Positions 36,263 to 46,107 of a stretch of 64,000 bases of DNA are shown piece after piece. The position numbers were made by a program, and so were the translations under genes. The notes under the pieces are model-generated. The model was not told the origin of the DNA and ran no database searches. It was given only the letters and a program-made list of their open reading frames with translations. The number at the start of each line of letters is the position of its first letter. The first letter of the stretch is position 1. Source of the DNA: Daphnia pulex (lineage: Eukaryota; Arthropoda; Branchiopoda; Diplostraca; Daphniidae); NCBI RefSeq assembly GCF_021134715.1, contig NC_060021.1, positions 3,348,001-3,412,000 on the forward strand, given 5' to 3'.

Positions 36263-37775
36263 ATACTTGTCCTCTGCCGTCATGTTAGCAGCAAAAAATA
36301 ATCAGAAAACGACGGAAGAAATCAACAACTTGAAACTTTAAAAGTTGGAGACTATGTCAGTCAATCAACAGAAAAAGCCAAAAAGTAAATAAAAAAACAA
36401 AATTCGTCAACAGCTCGTAGTATATATAATCGTAGTAATAGAATAGCTGCATCAGAGAAGAAAGTTAGAAACGAATGTCACAAAGTAATGGAAGAAGAAC
36501 AAGAAAATTTAAGATAAGAAAAGTAATGGAAAAGAATAAGAACATTTAAGATAAGAAAAACCATTAGCCAATAAAAAACTTTATATTTTGCTGAAAAATG
36601 CTCACCACTAACAAGAAGACAAGGGAAAGTAATCCGTAGTTAAAGGGCCCGAAGAAGAGGAAGAAGAAGAAAAAAAAACAAACAAACATGATGAAAAATC
36701 TTCCCATTTATTTAACGAAGTACCTGATCAGCCCACCAATCTTACGCTATCCGAATCTTTTCACGAGAGATTCATATTCATATTGATGCGCCAAGAATTA
36801 CGGCGCAGCATCAGTCTAAATAAGCCAAACGCACACAAATTGGCGTGAAATTTACAAAAAATTCACAATTACTTATAACCTCGTGAAATTTCAGATAAAT
36901 GTCGGGAAATTTACAGAGAAGCTTACGCAATTGTGGATGCAGTATAGCTGTTTTACCCGTGAAAAAAACGGAAGAAAAAAATCGAGCATTGAGCAATCGT
37001 AGAGAAATTTATGAAGAAATCAAAGAAAATTTACAAAATTTGCTAGATGGGCTTTATGCCTGCAAGTTTGTAATATTGTCATGAACTACATATCTTGAAA
37101 ACAAATCGGAAGCAAACGGACTCCAAACGGACAGGATTCCAGGTCCCAACGACAAACTGAAAACGCAACCTGAGCAGCCGCCAACGAATAACGCGTTATC
37201 AAACATAACCTTGGCAGATAAACAGGAAAATTTTAAGTACTGTTAATGAGCACGCAAAATATGAAAAATTACAAAGAAGAATAATAATGAAACAGAAACG
37301 TCGATTAAGGATAATGCAATCGATGACAGCCCCTGAGACAGCGACCAACGACATCTTTCAGTTAACGACGTCTTCAATGACAACGATTAAATCACTTAGC
37401 TTGAAAAAAGTTTAATCGACACATCAGCTGACAGACTACTGGTACAGGAATCCGTAAAGAAAGTAATGAAGACAACGGTACGGATTTAACGTAGATTTCA
37501 TTGGATCTAAATGGTAAATCAAACAAAATCGTTCGTGGATACGAGATCAGCATCAAAGAAAGGTATACGAGCAATCCAAAACCACTTTTACCCGATCCCC
37601 TCCTCTAGATGATGTCTAACTAACTTCGTTTACAGACTCTTTGGCTCGTTACCAGAATGAAAAAGTGAAAAACTTTGTACAGCTGTACTGTAATGCCCAC
37701 TTCAGATGGCCGCCCAGTGATTTCTAAATAAATGTGACGTCATGGACTTGACGCCCGTGCAGGAACCCAGTGTGT
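36263..37775. other. Decayed retroelement-like sequence, no intact gene
   Basis: A-rich plus-strand composition continues from the gag relic (for example the Glu/Lys codon run at 36650-36690), with many stops in every frame. I cannot name any domain. Confidence 0.3.
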
Positions 37776-37905
37776 TCTCCCTCCTATTCTCCCTCTTACT
37801 CTGCCTCTCATTCTCCCTCCTATTCTTCCTCTTACGCTCCCTCTCACTCTCCCTCTTATTCTCCCTCTCATTCTCCCTCTCGATCTCCCTCTTGTACTCC
37901 CGCTT
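37776..37905. repeat. Pyrimidine-rich microsatellite (CTCCCTCTTATT-like)
   Basis: About 130 bp of variants of CTCCCTCTCATT and CTCCCTCTTATT. The Arg/Glu-rich minus-strand frame across it is a product of the repeat, not a gene. Confidence 0.85.
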
Positions 37906-37924
37906 AAGACTGGACGCCGTAATA

Positions 37925-38417
37925 GGGGAGACCGGGGTCATTTGGTATACGGGGTAAGACGCTCGTTTGGCTATTATTACGAGCCATATGAAATTGTACG
38001 TTTTTCAAAATAGCCAAAGTGTGCACTTCTATTCGTAGATTGCCTCCACCAAAATTTTATCCGTCTGCACATCATCCTTAAAGTGTTAATAGTAAAAAAT
38101 GTGTTTCATTTCTCCCGAGTAACTTTTTTTGCAAATTATTTTTCTTTTTTCTAACAGAATATGAAGAAAATATTCATGTTATTATGTTTTCTAAGAAAGC
38201 TTATGCCTTAAGCTATTTTTCCATGTATTTGAATTTCCATTAGTTAGTTTTCATTTCATTATATTTAAATAATTCGAGAAAAATTACTTATGGGGTAAGT
38301 TGGCCAAAAATTTTCGGGGCAAGTTGTCCCATTTACTCAACATTGTCTGCTAGCTGGGGTGAGTTGGCCCATTATTTTCGTCAGCTTCTACTTTTCTCTT
38401 GACGGCCAACTTTCCCC
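37925..38417. mobile_element. MITE related to the GGGGAGACCGGGG family
   Basis: After TA it begins GGGGAGACCGGGGTCATTTG and contains 'ggggtaagttggcc' and 'ggggtgagttggccc'. It ends GGCCAACTTTCCCC before TA. The end repeats match only over the outer bases. Confidence 0.5.
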
Positions 38418-38815
38418 TAGTAGCGGTGGCGATTGCCCCTAAAAGCAAAGCGATAAAACGCTCATTATCACTGTTTATGAGTCCTTTTATTGTATTTATT
38501 TCGAAGCTATATTTTAGCTAAGATGGCGGGGGTCTAAATTTACTTCAATTTGTTTCAAACGTATTACATGTATGTAGTTTGACTAGCACAATAATTTTAT
38601 GTTAAGGCTCGATTTTTAAAACAAACACGCAGTCCAAACGTGCCGAAAAACCGTAAAAAACACCCATTTTGACAATTTATGAGTTGGCGAGGGGTCTATA
38701 TTTTATTTTTTTTAAGAAAAAAAATAGGGTAGTTATTCATCCTATAGGTAACCTCGATCCAAAAATGCCCATATTAAAATAAATAAAAGTGTGGAAATGA
38801 AACAGACTAATATGT
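38418..38815. other. AT-rich spacer, no gene seen
   Basis: Short frames only; nothing recognised. Confidence 0.3.
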
Positions 38816-39045
38816 ACAGTGGGCACCTAAAGCGTCCGGACACCCGAGAGAACCTTATGGGAAACCGCTGTTTTCGCAAGGCGAAAAAGTGGTCAAAGTT
38901 TCATTCGATTTGAATGAAAATTTTTTCGTAGGTTCTCTCGGGTGCCGGGAACAACCCTAATTTTTTTTTTGAATTTTAAAATAATGGGAAGGGTAGGTTT
39001 TTGTCCGAGGCAAAAGTGTCCGGACAGTAGAGAGGCCCATATGTA
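38816..39045. mobile_element. Possible small mariner-like MITE
   Basis: The left part CACCTAAAGCGTCCGGACAC and the right part GTGTCCGGACAGTAGAGAGG are imperfect inverted repeats about 230 bp apart. 'ggttctctcgggtg' at 38932 is the reverse complement of 'cacccgagagaacc' at 38840, adding internal inverted symmetry. Confidence 0.4.
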
Positions 39046-39689
39046 AATGGGCTTACTTTGAGTTCCGATTGTGACTAATTGAAAAGTGCTAGAGTAATGC
39101 AAAAGGTCTTAAAAAAAAATCAGCGTTTCCTCTATGGCACCCGTGAGTCACGATTTTTTAAAGCACCGCTGCCAAGGACGCCCTGGTTCGCCTTAGACGC
39201 CAAACCATAGCTGCTCATCCATTTCCGCGCACCCCTTGGTGTGTATTTAATTTGCTTAACGAAACAAAAAATCTAAATACGAATTAACTGTTTCACGTTA
39301 TTCATTGACAAAAGGCTGCATTTCATATATGCCCACACATATAATGATAGTTGTCCCTTTCTTGAAGAAAAACATATTTCAAATAAATACAACTGAGCTG
39401 CATTAGCAAACGGGGCAAGGACACAACACACATGTGGCTGACGCATATGTGATGCACTGAACTATTGGAGGGGCGTGCAGCGGCGTGCAGTGAGGGGCGT
39501 GCATCTTGGCTTAATAAGCCATGCAGAAACATAACAAGCGATAAAAGGCTTCAATGTAGAAATATCAGAAATAGTATAACTATAATAGACCATTTTCGAC
39601 TTGCTTCGTATCATAGCCTAAAGTCGTGCGGCTAGCCGACTAGTACGCACCGTGGCGGGGGGTAGCCGAAACATAGTACACATAGTAAC
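39046..39689. other. No gene seen
   Basis: Contains short GGGGCGTGCA repeats at 39470-39505 and a segment at 39610-39655 resembling 52105-52155. Confidence 0.25.
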
Positions 39690-40220
39690 TTACTATAGCG
39701 CTGTCCCCGCCGCCGCCCCCGTCGCTTATTACGGCTACCCGCTACCGCTATTACCCCTCTTATTCGTCCACCCAGTACAAAAAGACAAAAATTACCAGGA
39801 CGGCTCTGCCAGGCCAGCTTTGCTGGTTATGCCTACCCCGACTGTCTGACAGCAAGGACTGTGGCACTTTCGGCAACCAGCAGGTCATCTACAGGTAAGC
39901 TTATACATTAACCCTGAAGGCAAGGAAGTCCGTGTCTCCTACACCGCCGACTCCCATGCATATAGGCGTCTGCGTCCTCTCCGACGACTTGCTCGTGGCT
40001 CCTGCTGTCGCCAAATTTGTAGCGCCCGTCCAGGTCGAGGACCCACGTGTTTAGGGTCATGTCTTTGGCTTCAGAGCTTATATCCTTTTACTCATCCACT
40101 CTATGATGTTTCCTATTCTGCCGCCTCCGCTGCCATCGCCGCTCCGGCAATGCCCGTCCGTGAAGACCGGAGAAGACCCCTTGACCAAGACCGTCCTCAC
40201 CCCCGGTGGTCAGGCCAACT
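39690..40220 (+). pseudogene. RR-type cuticle protein relic
   Basis: Pieces of a chitin-binding Rebers-Riddiford cuticle protein occur in different frames: an Ala/Pro/Tyr-rich start (VPAAAPVAYYGYPLP), then NPEGKEVRVSYTADSHAYR at about 39910-39967, which is the core of the R&R consensus (PDGK...V.Y.AD..GY), then VAPAVAKFVAPVQVEDPRV ending at a stop near 40053. Frame shifts between blocks and a stop at about 39847 show it is dead. Cuticle proteins are secreted and bind chitin in the exoskeleton. The C-terminal VAP...VAPVQ block also occurs in the minus-strand relic at 62658-62820. Confidence 0.55.
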
Positions 40221-40769
40221 AAACTTTAAAAAGTATCGGAGCGCACAAACATTCTTTATTCGTCTTCTAAAAATGACGATCGATCTCGATCTGATTACGA
40301 AATTATTGCTGAAAGAGAATAAGAATATTAAATGGAAAGCAACGAAAAGCATCACAGGACTGAAAGAGAAATGAAAATATTTTAAAGAACATAAAATTTG
40401 GTTCGCTGATGCTTTTTTGTCTTCACTTAGACATCTACATACATTTATAGGCTATCTACTATTTACTGTGCGACTGTATATTTGAAACGTCGTCAAAAGT
40501 ATACGGACATAGTTGTATCAGGGGAGGTTTCGGTGTACAACACACGCGAGAGAAAGAAACTGTGCCAATAAGTTATTGCATATCTATATAACTCGAAAGC
40601 TTTTCCGCTATTAGTTTCGCTTGACAGTGCTGTCTTTGGCTCTACTCATTTTCACGCACCAAAGACCGACAAGCTGCAACTTTTCATCACTATAACCTTT
40701 TCTTATTTGATCGGACAGAACTATTCGTGCATTAGTAACCGAAGCAGTTTGTCTAGTTATAAGGTATAC
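40221..40769. other. Spacer with promoter-like segment shared with 63700-63800
   Basis: The segment at 40362-40450 (GAAATGAAAATATT, then 'ttggttcgctgatg', then 'gtcttcacttagacatctac') is similar to 63700-63800. Both may be remnants of cuticle-type gene promoters. No gene seen. Confidence 0.3.
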
Positions 40770-40968
40770 TTGTAGATTACCAGAGGGATCGTTCAACGAT
40801 CCCGAAAGGTAATCTTGATTGTGTTAGAATAAATGTAGCGACGACCCTAAGGGTGTAGACATACTTTATTTCAGCTCTTCAAAGACAAAAAACAAAACAG
40901 AGGTGCGGTAAGCTACCCTTTCCTCCAGCCTGTACACGCCCACACTATTCAGACTTATTTTCAGCGGT
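40770..40968. repeat. Outer DIRS element, 3'-side inverted terminal repeat
   Basis: Bases 40770-40854 are the exact reverse complement of 45986-46070. Bases 40847-40968 are the reverse complement of 48612-48735. Confidence 0.8.
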
Positions 40969-41036
40969 AGATGCGTGTACGGCTAACAGATACAATACAA
41001 GGACAGTCTTCTGTCCTGAAATCAATTCAAACAATT

Positions 41037-41206
41037 AGGAAATTGCTCGAGATCGCGTAGCGATCGATGAGCAGTTGGAATTGTATGAAATTAGAGAGAC
41101 CTTAACTGGGTGGACACGATGTATTACAGCCATTTGACGCAACACAAAAACAAAAGAAAAACGGATTGTCTTCTTCGGGCGATAACGCCCCTTGCCACCT
41201 CAGACC
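41037..41206. repeat. Inner DIRS, 3'-side inverted terminal repeat
   Basis: Bases 41037-41104 recur inverted in the internal complementary region, and 41100-41206 recur inverted at 45455-45557. Confidence 0.8.
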
Positions 41207-41374
41207 TTTAAGGCTTCCTATACATAACTAATAAATAGTAATTCTTCTGTGGGTAACGGAATCCTCTGCATCTTGATGACTGGGTGACGGTCAATAGCCA
41301 TTGCCGCGACCCCTGTGAATACAAAAAAGAACATTTATCAACTGTTGGGATGGTGGGTGGGTGCCTTAACTTAG

Positions 41375-41477
41375 TTAAGGTCTCTCTAATTTCATACAAT
41401 TCCAACTGCTCATCGATCGCTACGCGATCTCGAGCAATTTCCTAATTGTACTCAATTAGCTCCACCTTAACTGGGTG
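41375..41477. repeat. Inner DIRS internal complementary region
   Basis: The first part (to about 41446) is the reverse complement of the 3' end 41035-41104. The second part (GTACTCAATTAGCTCCACC onward) is the reverse complement of the 5' end 45543-45573. The join at about 41446-41448 gives the circle junction, TAC next to AATTAGG. It lies between the recombinase gene and the 3' repeat, its usual place. Confidence 0.8.
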
Positions 41478-41494
41478 ATTTAGAAGTCTAGTAT

Positions 41495-42874
41495 TCACTC
41501 TACTCCCAGAATTGCATTTTGGAAATTTTCGGAGACGATTCTTTTATTATAGTGTGAGGAAAACACACTTTCCGTTGCCCAGCTACCCGTACGAAGGATT
41601 GTTTCGATAGGCAGGCCGGAAGATTTAGCTTTGGAGGCCGAAGCCCCACGGGTAGAATGAGCGCTATATACCGATGTGTCGACCCCTGCGTCGGCTAACA
41701 CCGATTTAATCCAACGGGCAATAGATGAAGCTCCGATTGGAGCGTGTGGAGATTTAATGCCCAAAATCAGGCTGGAAGGGGGCCGGCTTTCTCTGAACGA
41801 TCGAGTCAAATTTACGTACCTTTCAAGGCACAGGACTGGGCAAAGGTTGGAAGGGGGGTCCAGCTTACACAAAGAGAAGGATTGGATATCGTTCGACTTG
41901 CGTTGATTCTTCCTCAGCTTCAATAAGGCGAACTTCACGACTGGACCCGAGAAAACTATTGACTCCGAATCAATTGCTGCAATTTCGGAAACTCTAAATA
42001 ATGATGTAAGAGCTAACAAGATGACAAGTTTATGCGACAAGGAGGTGAGGCTCAAGTCTACATCCGGTCCAAGTGATTGTAAATGGCGCAAGACAACCCC
42101 GACATCCCAAAATTCGGTATATTTTGGCTTCGGTGGAGTGGAATTAAAAATTCCCTGCATTAACTTGATGACTAATGGATGCTTGCCGACATCATAGCCT
42201 TCCATCTGTTCCAGCGTACCCGAGAGCATCGAACGATACACATTGATCGATCTATAAGCCAAACCTTTTCCGTGGAGGTCGGACAAAAATTCTAAAATCG
42301 TACCTAGAGCAGGAGACACGGGATCTTGATCCCGTTCTGTACACCAACTGACCCAACCGTTCCAGCAGCTCTGGTAGGCAGTTGATGTGGCCTCACGATT
42401 TCCTGCCAGGAGTAGGTGGACCACTTTGTCCGAAAGGCCTTTGTTTTCGAGTCTTTGCCTGATAAGGCCCATGCGACCATTAGCAGTGACCCTCGAGCCA
42501 GCAGTGGATGAGGGTTCCCTTCCGGATCCGACAGTAGATTCGCCACCGGTTTCAGGATACGAGGCGGTTGGTATGCCAACTCCATTATTGTTGGCCACCA
42601 AGGTTGTGCTGGCCAGACCGGCGTCAGCAGAAGCGCATCCGCTTGATCCCTCCAGATCTTTAACAAGCATCTGTGAATGAGTTTGAACGGCGGGAACGCA
42701 TAGCCTCTCAATTTGCCCCAATCCATCGTGAATGCATCCACTGCCATCGCGTCCGGCTGTGGCTGCCAACTGATGAACTTGTCCAGCTGACGGTTCCAAG
42801 CTGCTGCAAATAAATCTATTTGCGGGTTCCACAGGGACGCTATTTGCTTGAAATAGTCCGGCCGTAGTTTCCAA
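41495..42874 (-). CDS. DIRS tyrosine recombinase
   Basis: An intact frame of up to 459 residues encodes a tyrosine site-specific recombinase, which integrates the circular DNA copy of a DIRS element in place of a DDE integrase. Visible catalytic parts: Arg in LFRVSEI (about residue 295), H-x-x-R in HSTRGASASKA (about 404-407), the downstream GSWATESVFSSHYNKRIV block with the nucleophilic Tyr near 440. The first 190 codons overlap the end of the gag-RT-RNase H frame in another frame, a common DIRS arrangement, and the true start is probably inside that overlap (not determined). The last codons lie just before the internal complementary region. No stops or frameshifts are seen. Confidence 0.85.
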   Translation of the reverse strand: METTAGLFQANSVPVEPANRFICSSLEPSAGQVHQLAATAGRDGSGCIHDGLGQIERLCVPAVQTHSQMLVKDLEGSSGCASADAGLASTTLVANNNGVGIPTASYPETGGESTVGSGREPSSTAGSRVTANGRMGLIRQRLENKGLSDKVVHLLLAGNREATSTAYQSCWNGWVSWCTERDQDPVSPALGTILEFLSDLHGKGLAYRSINVYRSMLSGTLEQMEGYDVGKHPLVIKLMQGIFNSTPPKPKYTEFWDVGVVLRHLQSLGPDVDLSLTSLSHKLVILLALTSLFRVSEIAAIDSESIVFSGPVVKFALLKLRKNQRKSNDIQSFSLCKLDPPSNLCPVLCLERYVNLTRSFRESRPPSSLILGIKSPHAPIGASSIARWIKSVLADAGVDTSVYSAHSTRGASASKAKSSGLPIETILRTGSWATESVFSSHYNKRIVSENFQNAILGVE

Positions 42875-45423
42875 TCGCCGGCTTCCAGATTCAGCCTGGA
42901 CTGGTGATCTGCAACCACATTCAAAATACCTGGTACGTGTACCGCCTGGATCGCAATCTGTCTACTTTCACACCAAGATACGATATCTAACATGATAGCG
43001 TTCAGATTGGCTGACTTGGTCCCACCTGCTTTGTTTACATATTGCACTGCCGTGAAATTATCCATCATAAGACGGACGGAAATTTTGCATAAATTCCCCG
43101 TAAAGGCTTTCAATGAAAACAGACCCGCCAGTAATTCGAGTTCATTAATGTGTCGATCCCTGTCATCTTCCGACCAGGGTCCTCTTGTCGTAATACCGTT
43201 TTGTACTCCCCCCCATCCTTTTTTTGACGCGTCCGAGTATATAATAATATCGGGTTCTACAGCTGTCATGGCCCGGCCGTTTAAGGACTCAATGTTGTCA
43301 ACCCACCATTTTAGATTGTCCCGCGACTCTCTGTCTAGCTTCACGATAGCGCTAAGTGATCCATTGAATCTAGAATTTGCATTTATATGAAAACGTTGCA
43401 GTGCTCTGTAGTGGGCCTGTGCGAAAGGAATGCATTTGACTGCCCAAGCTAAATTCCCTAAAATTTTCGAAATCTCCCGGAGCGAAGCTGTTTCCCGCTT
43501 CATTAAGTCGTTACATAAATGCAAAATTTCGACCAACTTTTCATGACGCAGAGAGAGGGAAAGGTGGAGGGAATTTACAATCAAACCCAGATATTCAATG
43601 ATCTGCGTTGGCTCTTCGATAGTTTTTTCAATGTTTATTAAAAAACCGCAGTTTTCTAATATTTCTTTGGCTAATAAAAAATCTTTCCTCGCCCCTTCCT
43701 CGCAATTGTTAAGCAAAAGAATGTCGTCAAGGTAAATTATGAGACGGACCCCTTGTTTCCTTAGGAAAGTTATGACTGGCTTTAAAACTTTAGTAAAAAT
43801 CCAAGGTGCGGACGACAAACCGAAGGCCAGGGTTTTAAACTGATAGAAAACCTCCCCCCATTTTACTTTTACAAACTTCCGATCCTCCTTGCGCAGGGGG
43901 AGGGTTAGATACGCATCTTTCAGATCAATTTTAGTAAAGAAATCACCTGGGCGGATCAGCTCTTGGAGGAGGGGAATACCTTCCATTTTAAAGTGAACGG
44001 GCCTAACAAATTTGTTGAGCGCTTTCAAATTTACGATGGGCCTGAAACCTCCTGTACGTTTCGGGATCACAAATAGACCACTGATAAAACCCCCTTCTGG
44101 TTCAATCGGTTCGATGGCCCCCTTTTCCAAAAGAGATTTTACTTCCTGATCACAGATTTCTAACTGATCTTTGCCCATCTGCATATTACCCTGGGGGTGT
44201 GTTTGAAACGGGGGGGACACGAAATCAATTTGAACGCCCTCGCTTACACTCTGAATGATCCACGGATCATTCGAAATCGAGTGCCAGAAATCTACGAAAA
44301 ATTTTAACCTACCCCCAACCGGGGGAAAACACGCGGCTTGTTTAGGCGCCGATAAAATTGGCACATACCTTTGGCTCGATTTCTGCTTGTTGTTCCTATA
44401 GCCTCCATTCGAGTTGCTGGAACCACCGAAGTTGCCTCCTCGGTTGCCACCATTGAAGCCGTTACGGTGATAGCCGCTTGCGGAATTTCTAGGATTATAG
44501 TTGGTGGGTGGGTAGCGACTTTTGAAGCTCGATGATTGGCCTGCCGGGCGTCCGATGTTCCTCAATTTCTGGTCGTTAGTCGCCTCTCTAACCATCTCCT
44601 TAATGAAGTGACTGCCGAACAGGGCTCCACACTGTTTAGCCTTAAAACGTTCCGGTTCCTTTAACAAGGAGACGAACTTCGGATCGGACACCTTCAATAA
44701 ATTTTCGCGGCGGTTGGCCGTGATTCCATGGAAAGTGTGGCCCCACAAACGCAGGGCGACATCGACAGCCTCCGCCATGGGCGAGTTTTGAAGTTCTCCT
44801 TCGGCCATCTGCTCTTTCAGATAAAGAAGAGGGCGAGCGACATCTAGGACCTTATACTGTTCAGCTTTCAGGGTTTTTTCAGTAGCCTCCGCCTTCACCA
44901 TTTCGGGGCACTTGAGATCTTTGAAACGACGGGCAAGAGAGGAATCCACCTGAGGACATTTTAAATCAAAATCAGTGTCAGAAAAGCTGGGCAAAAAACT
45001 CTCCCGTAGCTGCTTGGCTTCCGAAGGACTCAGGGTTGAAGTCATCCAGTCTCTGACGACCCGCATGCGTCTTCTGGGGACTGCAAATTTCCGTGGCAGG
45101 TTCTCCCTTGGGGGTTCAGGAACGCCGATACCACCAGCACCTCCCGCGCCACCAGCACCACCTGCATCGCCTTCTTGCGGCTGATCTCCTCGCCTCCGTC
45201 GGTCTTCATCTTGCTGCTCACGCTCTCGTTGGGCCTGAAGTTCACGGTCTCGCAGTTCTTGCTCACGTGCCCGATCTAGGATATCTTGATCTTCCTGGTT
45301 GATGTCTCTTCTTTCACGGTTGCGATTTGCTCGATCACGATCGCGATTGTTTCGACGAGAATCTCTTGATGAATTTGAACTGGAACTGGAACTAGGACTT
45401 GAACTTGGGCTAGAACCAGCCAT
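42304..45423 (-). CDS. DIRS gag-reverse transcriptase-RNase H polyprotein
   Basis: An intact 1,039-residue frame. Residues 1-120 are Ser- then Arg/Asp/Glu-rich; about 120-290 is a gag-like helical region that matches the outer element's gag (ATEKTLKAEQYKVLDVARPL; ALRLWGHTFHGI); about 300-350 is Gly/Asn-rich. The reverse transcriptase follows (KIDLKDAYLTLPL, AFGLSSAPWIF, YLDDILL with the catalytic Asp pair near 564-566). RNase H comes next (IIYSDASKKGWGG near 726, INELELLAGLF, MMDNFTAV, ADHQSR). A tail with IDLFAAAWNRQLDKF is typical of DIRS proteins after RNase H. Fusion of gag and RT in one frame is notable, since DIRS1 has them separate. All acidic catalytic residues are present, so it may be active. 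Confidence 0.88.
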   Translation of the reverse strand: MAGSSPSSSPSSSSSSNSSRDSRRNNRDRDRANRNRERRDINQEDQDILDRAREQELRDRELQAQREREQQDEDRRRRGDQPQEGDAGGAGGAGGAGGIGVPEPPRENLPRKFAVPRRRMRVVRDWMTSTLSPSEAKQLRESFLPSFSDTDFDLKCPQVDSSLARRFKDLKCPEMVKAEATEKTLKAEQYKVLDVARPLLYLKEQMAEGELQNSPMAEAVDVALRLWGHTFHGITANRRENLLKVSDPKFVSLLKEPERFKAKQCGALFGSHFIKEMVREATNDQKLRNIGRPAGQSSSFKSRYPPTNYNPRNSASGYHRNGFNGGNRGGNFGGSSNSNGGYRNNKQKSSQRYVPILSAPKQAACFPPVGGRLKFFVDFWHSISNDPWIIQSVSEGVQIDFVSPPFQTHPQGNMQMGKDQLEICDQEVKSLLEKGAIEPIEPEGGFISGLFVIPKRTGGFRPIVNLKALNKFVRPVHFKMEGIPLLQELIRPGDFFTKIDLKDAYLTLPLRKEDRKFVKVKWGEVFYQFKTLAFGLSSAPWIFTKVLKPVITFLRKQGVRLIIYLDDILLLNNCEEGARKDFLLAKEILENCGFLINIEKTIEEPTQIIEYLGLIVNSLHLSLSLRHEKLVEILHLCNDLMKRETASLREISKILGNLAWAVKCIPFAQAHYRALQRFHINANSRFNGSLSAIVKLDRESRDNLKWWVDNIESLNGRAMTAVEPDIIIYSDASKKGWGGVQNGITTRGPWSEDDRDRHINELELLAGLFSLKAFTGNLCKISVRLMMDNFTAVQYVNKAGGTKSANLNAIMLDIVSWCESRQIAIQAVHVPGILNVVADHQSRLNLEAGDWKLRPDYFKQIASLWNPQIDLFAAAWNRQLDKFISWQPQPDAMAVDAFTMDWGKLRGYAFPPFKLIHRCLLKIWRDQADALLLTPVWPAQPWWPTIMELAYQPPRILKPVANLLSDPEGNPHPLLARGSLLMVAWALSGKDSKTKAFRTKWSTYSWQEIVRPHQLPTRAAGTVGSVGVQNGIKIPCLLL

Positions 45424-45454
45424 GACTGCGTTGCGTCAAAGCCGAAAAGCGTCT

Positions 45455-45571
45455 GAGGTGGCAAGGGGCGTTATCGCCCGAAGAAGACAATCCGTTTTTC
45501 TTTTGTTTTTGTGTTGCGTCAAATGGCTGTAATACATCGTGTCCACCCAGTTAAGGTGGAGCTAATTGAGT
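45455..45571. repeat. Inner DIRS, 5'-side inverted terminal repeat and leader
   Basis: Inverted match to 41100-41206 and, for the outermost part, to 41448-41477. It lies just upstream of the gag start at 45423 on the minus strand, so it probably holds the promoter. Confidence 0.75.
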
Positions 45572-45577
45572 ACAATT

Positions 45578-45985
45578 CAAACAATCCAAACAAGAGAGCA
45601 CAAAGAAAAGACCCGACAACACTCGAAGGCAGAGAAAAAACCTGAGTTATTTGATCAGGGGAAAAAAACTCTGCCCCAAGGCATCGAACGGTCAGAAAAG
45701 ATCCAACACACAAAGTTAAAACCAACAGAAAGAATCAACAGTAAGCAGCAGTACATCTCCTTTCTTGAGACATCGTTTGCGCCTTTCCAGCAGTCGACTG
45801 ACTCGTGGTCGAACACCTGTCAGCTTAGAAAAATTTTAGAGTTTGGATTTCTGCTCTATCCTCTAGTAAATCCTCCCGTCAGAATCCGCAGAACTGTTCT
45901 CCTCTGCATGCATTCAATAAAAAATTAATTTTAAATTATGACGTAACATAAATGTAGTCAGGGTGGGCATGGGTGTGGGAGACGA
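45578..45985. other. Outer DIRS spacer next to the nested insertion
   Basis: Begins with caaacaatccaaac, the continuation of the repeat target, then unassigned sequence up to the internal complementary region. No gene. Confidence 0.35.
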
Positions 45986-46107
45986 ACCCTTAGGGTCGTC
46001 GCTACATTTATTCTAACACAATCAAGATTACCTTTCGGGATCGTTGAACGATCCCTCTGGTAATCTACAATTGTGCTTCGAAATTCATTTCGCTAGACCC
46101 TAAGGGT
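45986..46107. repeat. Outer DIRS internal complementary region
   Basis: Bases 45986-46070 are the exact reverse complement of the left outer end (40770-40854). Bases 46071-46107 are the reverse complement of the right outer end (48728-48764). The two join without a gap at TCTACAA/TTGTGC. Confidence 0.82.

Larger units (their letters stand above)
41037..45571 (-). mobile_element. Inner DIRS-like retrotransposon, apparently complete
   Basis: About 4.5 kb, inserted in the spacer of the outer element. Ends: 41100-41206 is the reverse complement of 45455-45557; the 3'-specific end is 41037-41104 and the 5'-specific end is 45558-45571. The internal complementary region is 41375-41477. ACAATT (41031-41036 and 45572-45577) stands at both borders, and the rejoined target would be tandem aattcaaac repeats. 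Two intact overlapping frames encode gag-RT-RNase H and a tyrosine recombinase. No long target-site duplication is expected, since DIRS elements integrate circles by recombinase. Confidence 0.8.

Noticed and set aside
37702..37957. Arg/Glu-rich and Leu/Ser-rich frames across the microsatellite
   Set aside because: They are products of the CTCCCTCTT-type repeat and have no gene signals.
41676..43390. Plus-strand frames within the inner DIRS
   Set aside because: Antisense of the RT-RNase H and recombinase frames.
46071..46107. Start of a separate element abutting the outer DIRS left part
   Set aside because: First read as two adjacent elements, but the same join recurs at 4041-4135 and both halves are complementary to the two outer ends, so it is better explained as one internal complementary region.
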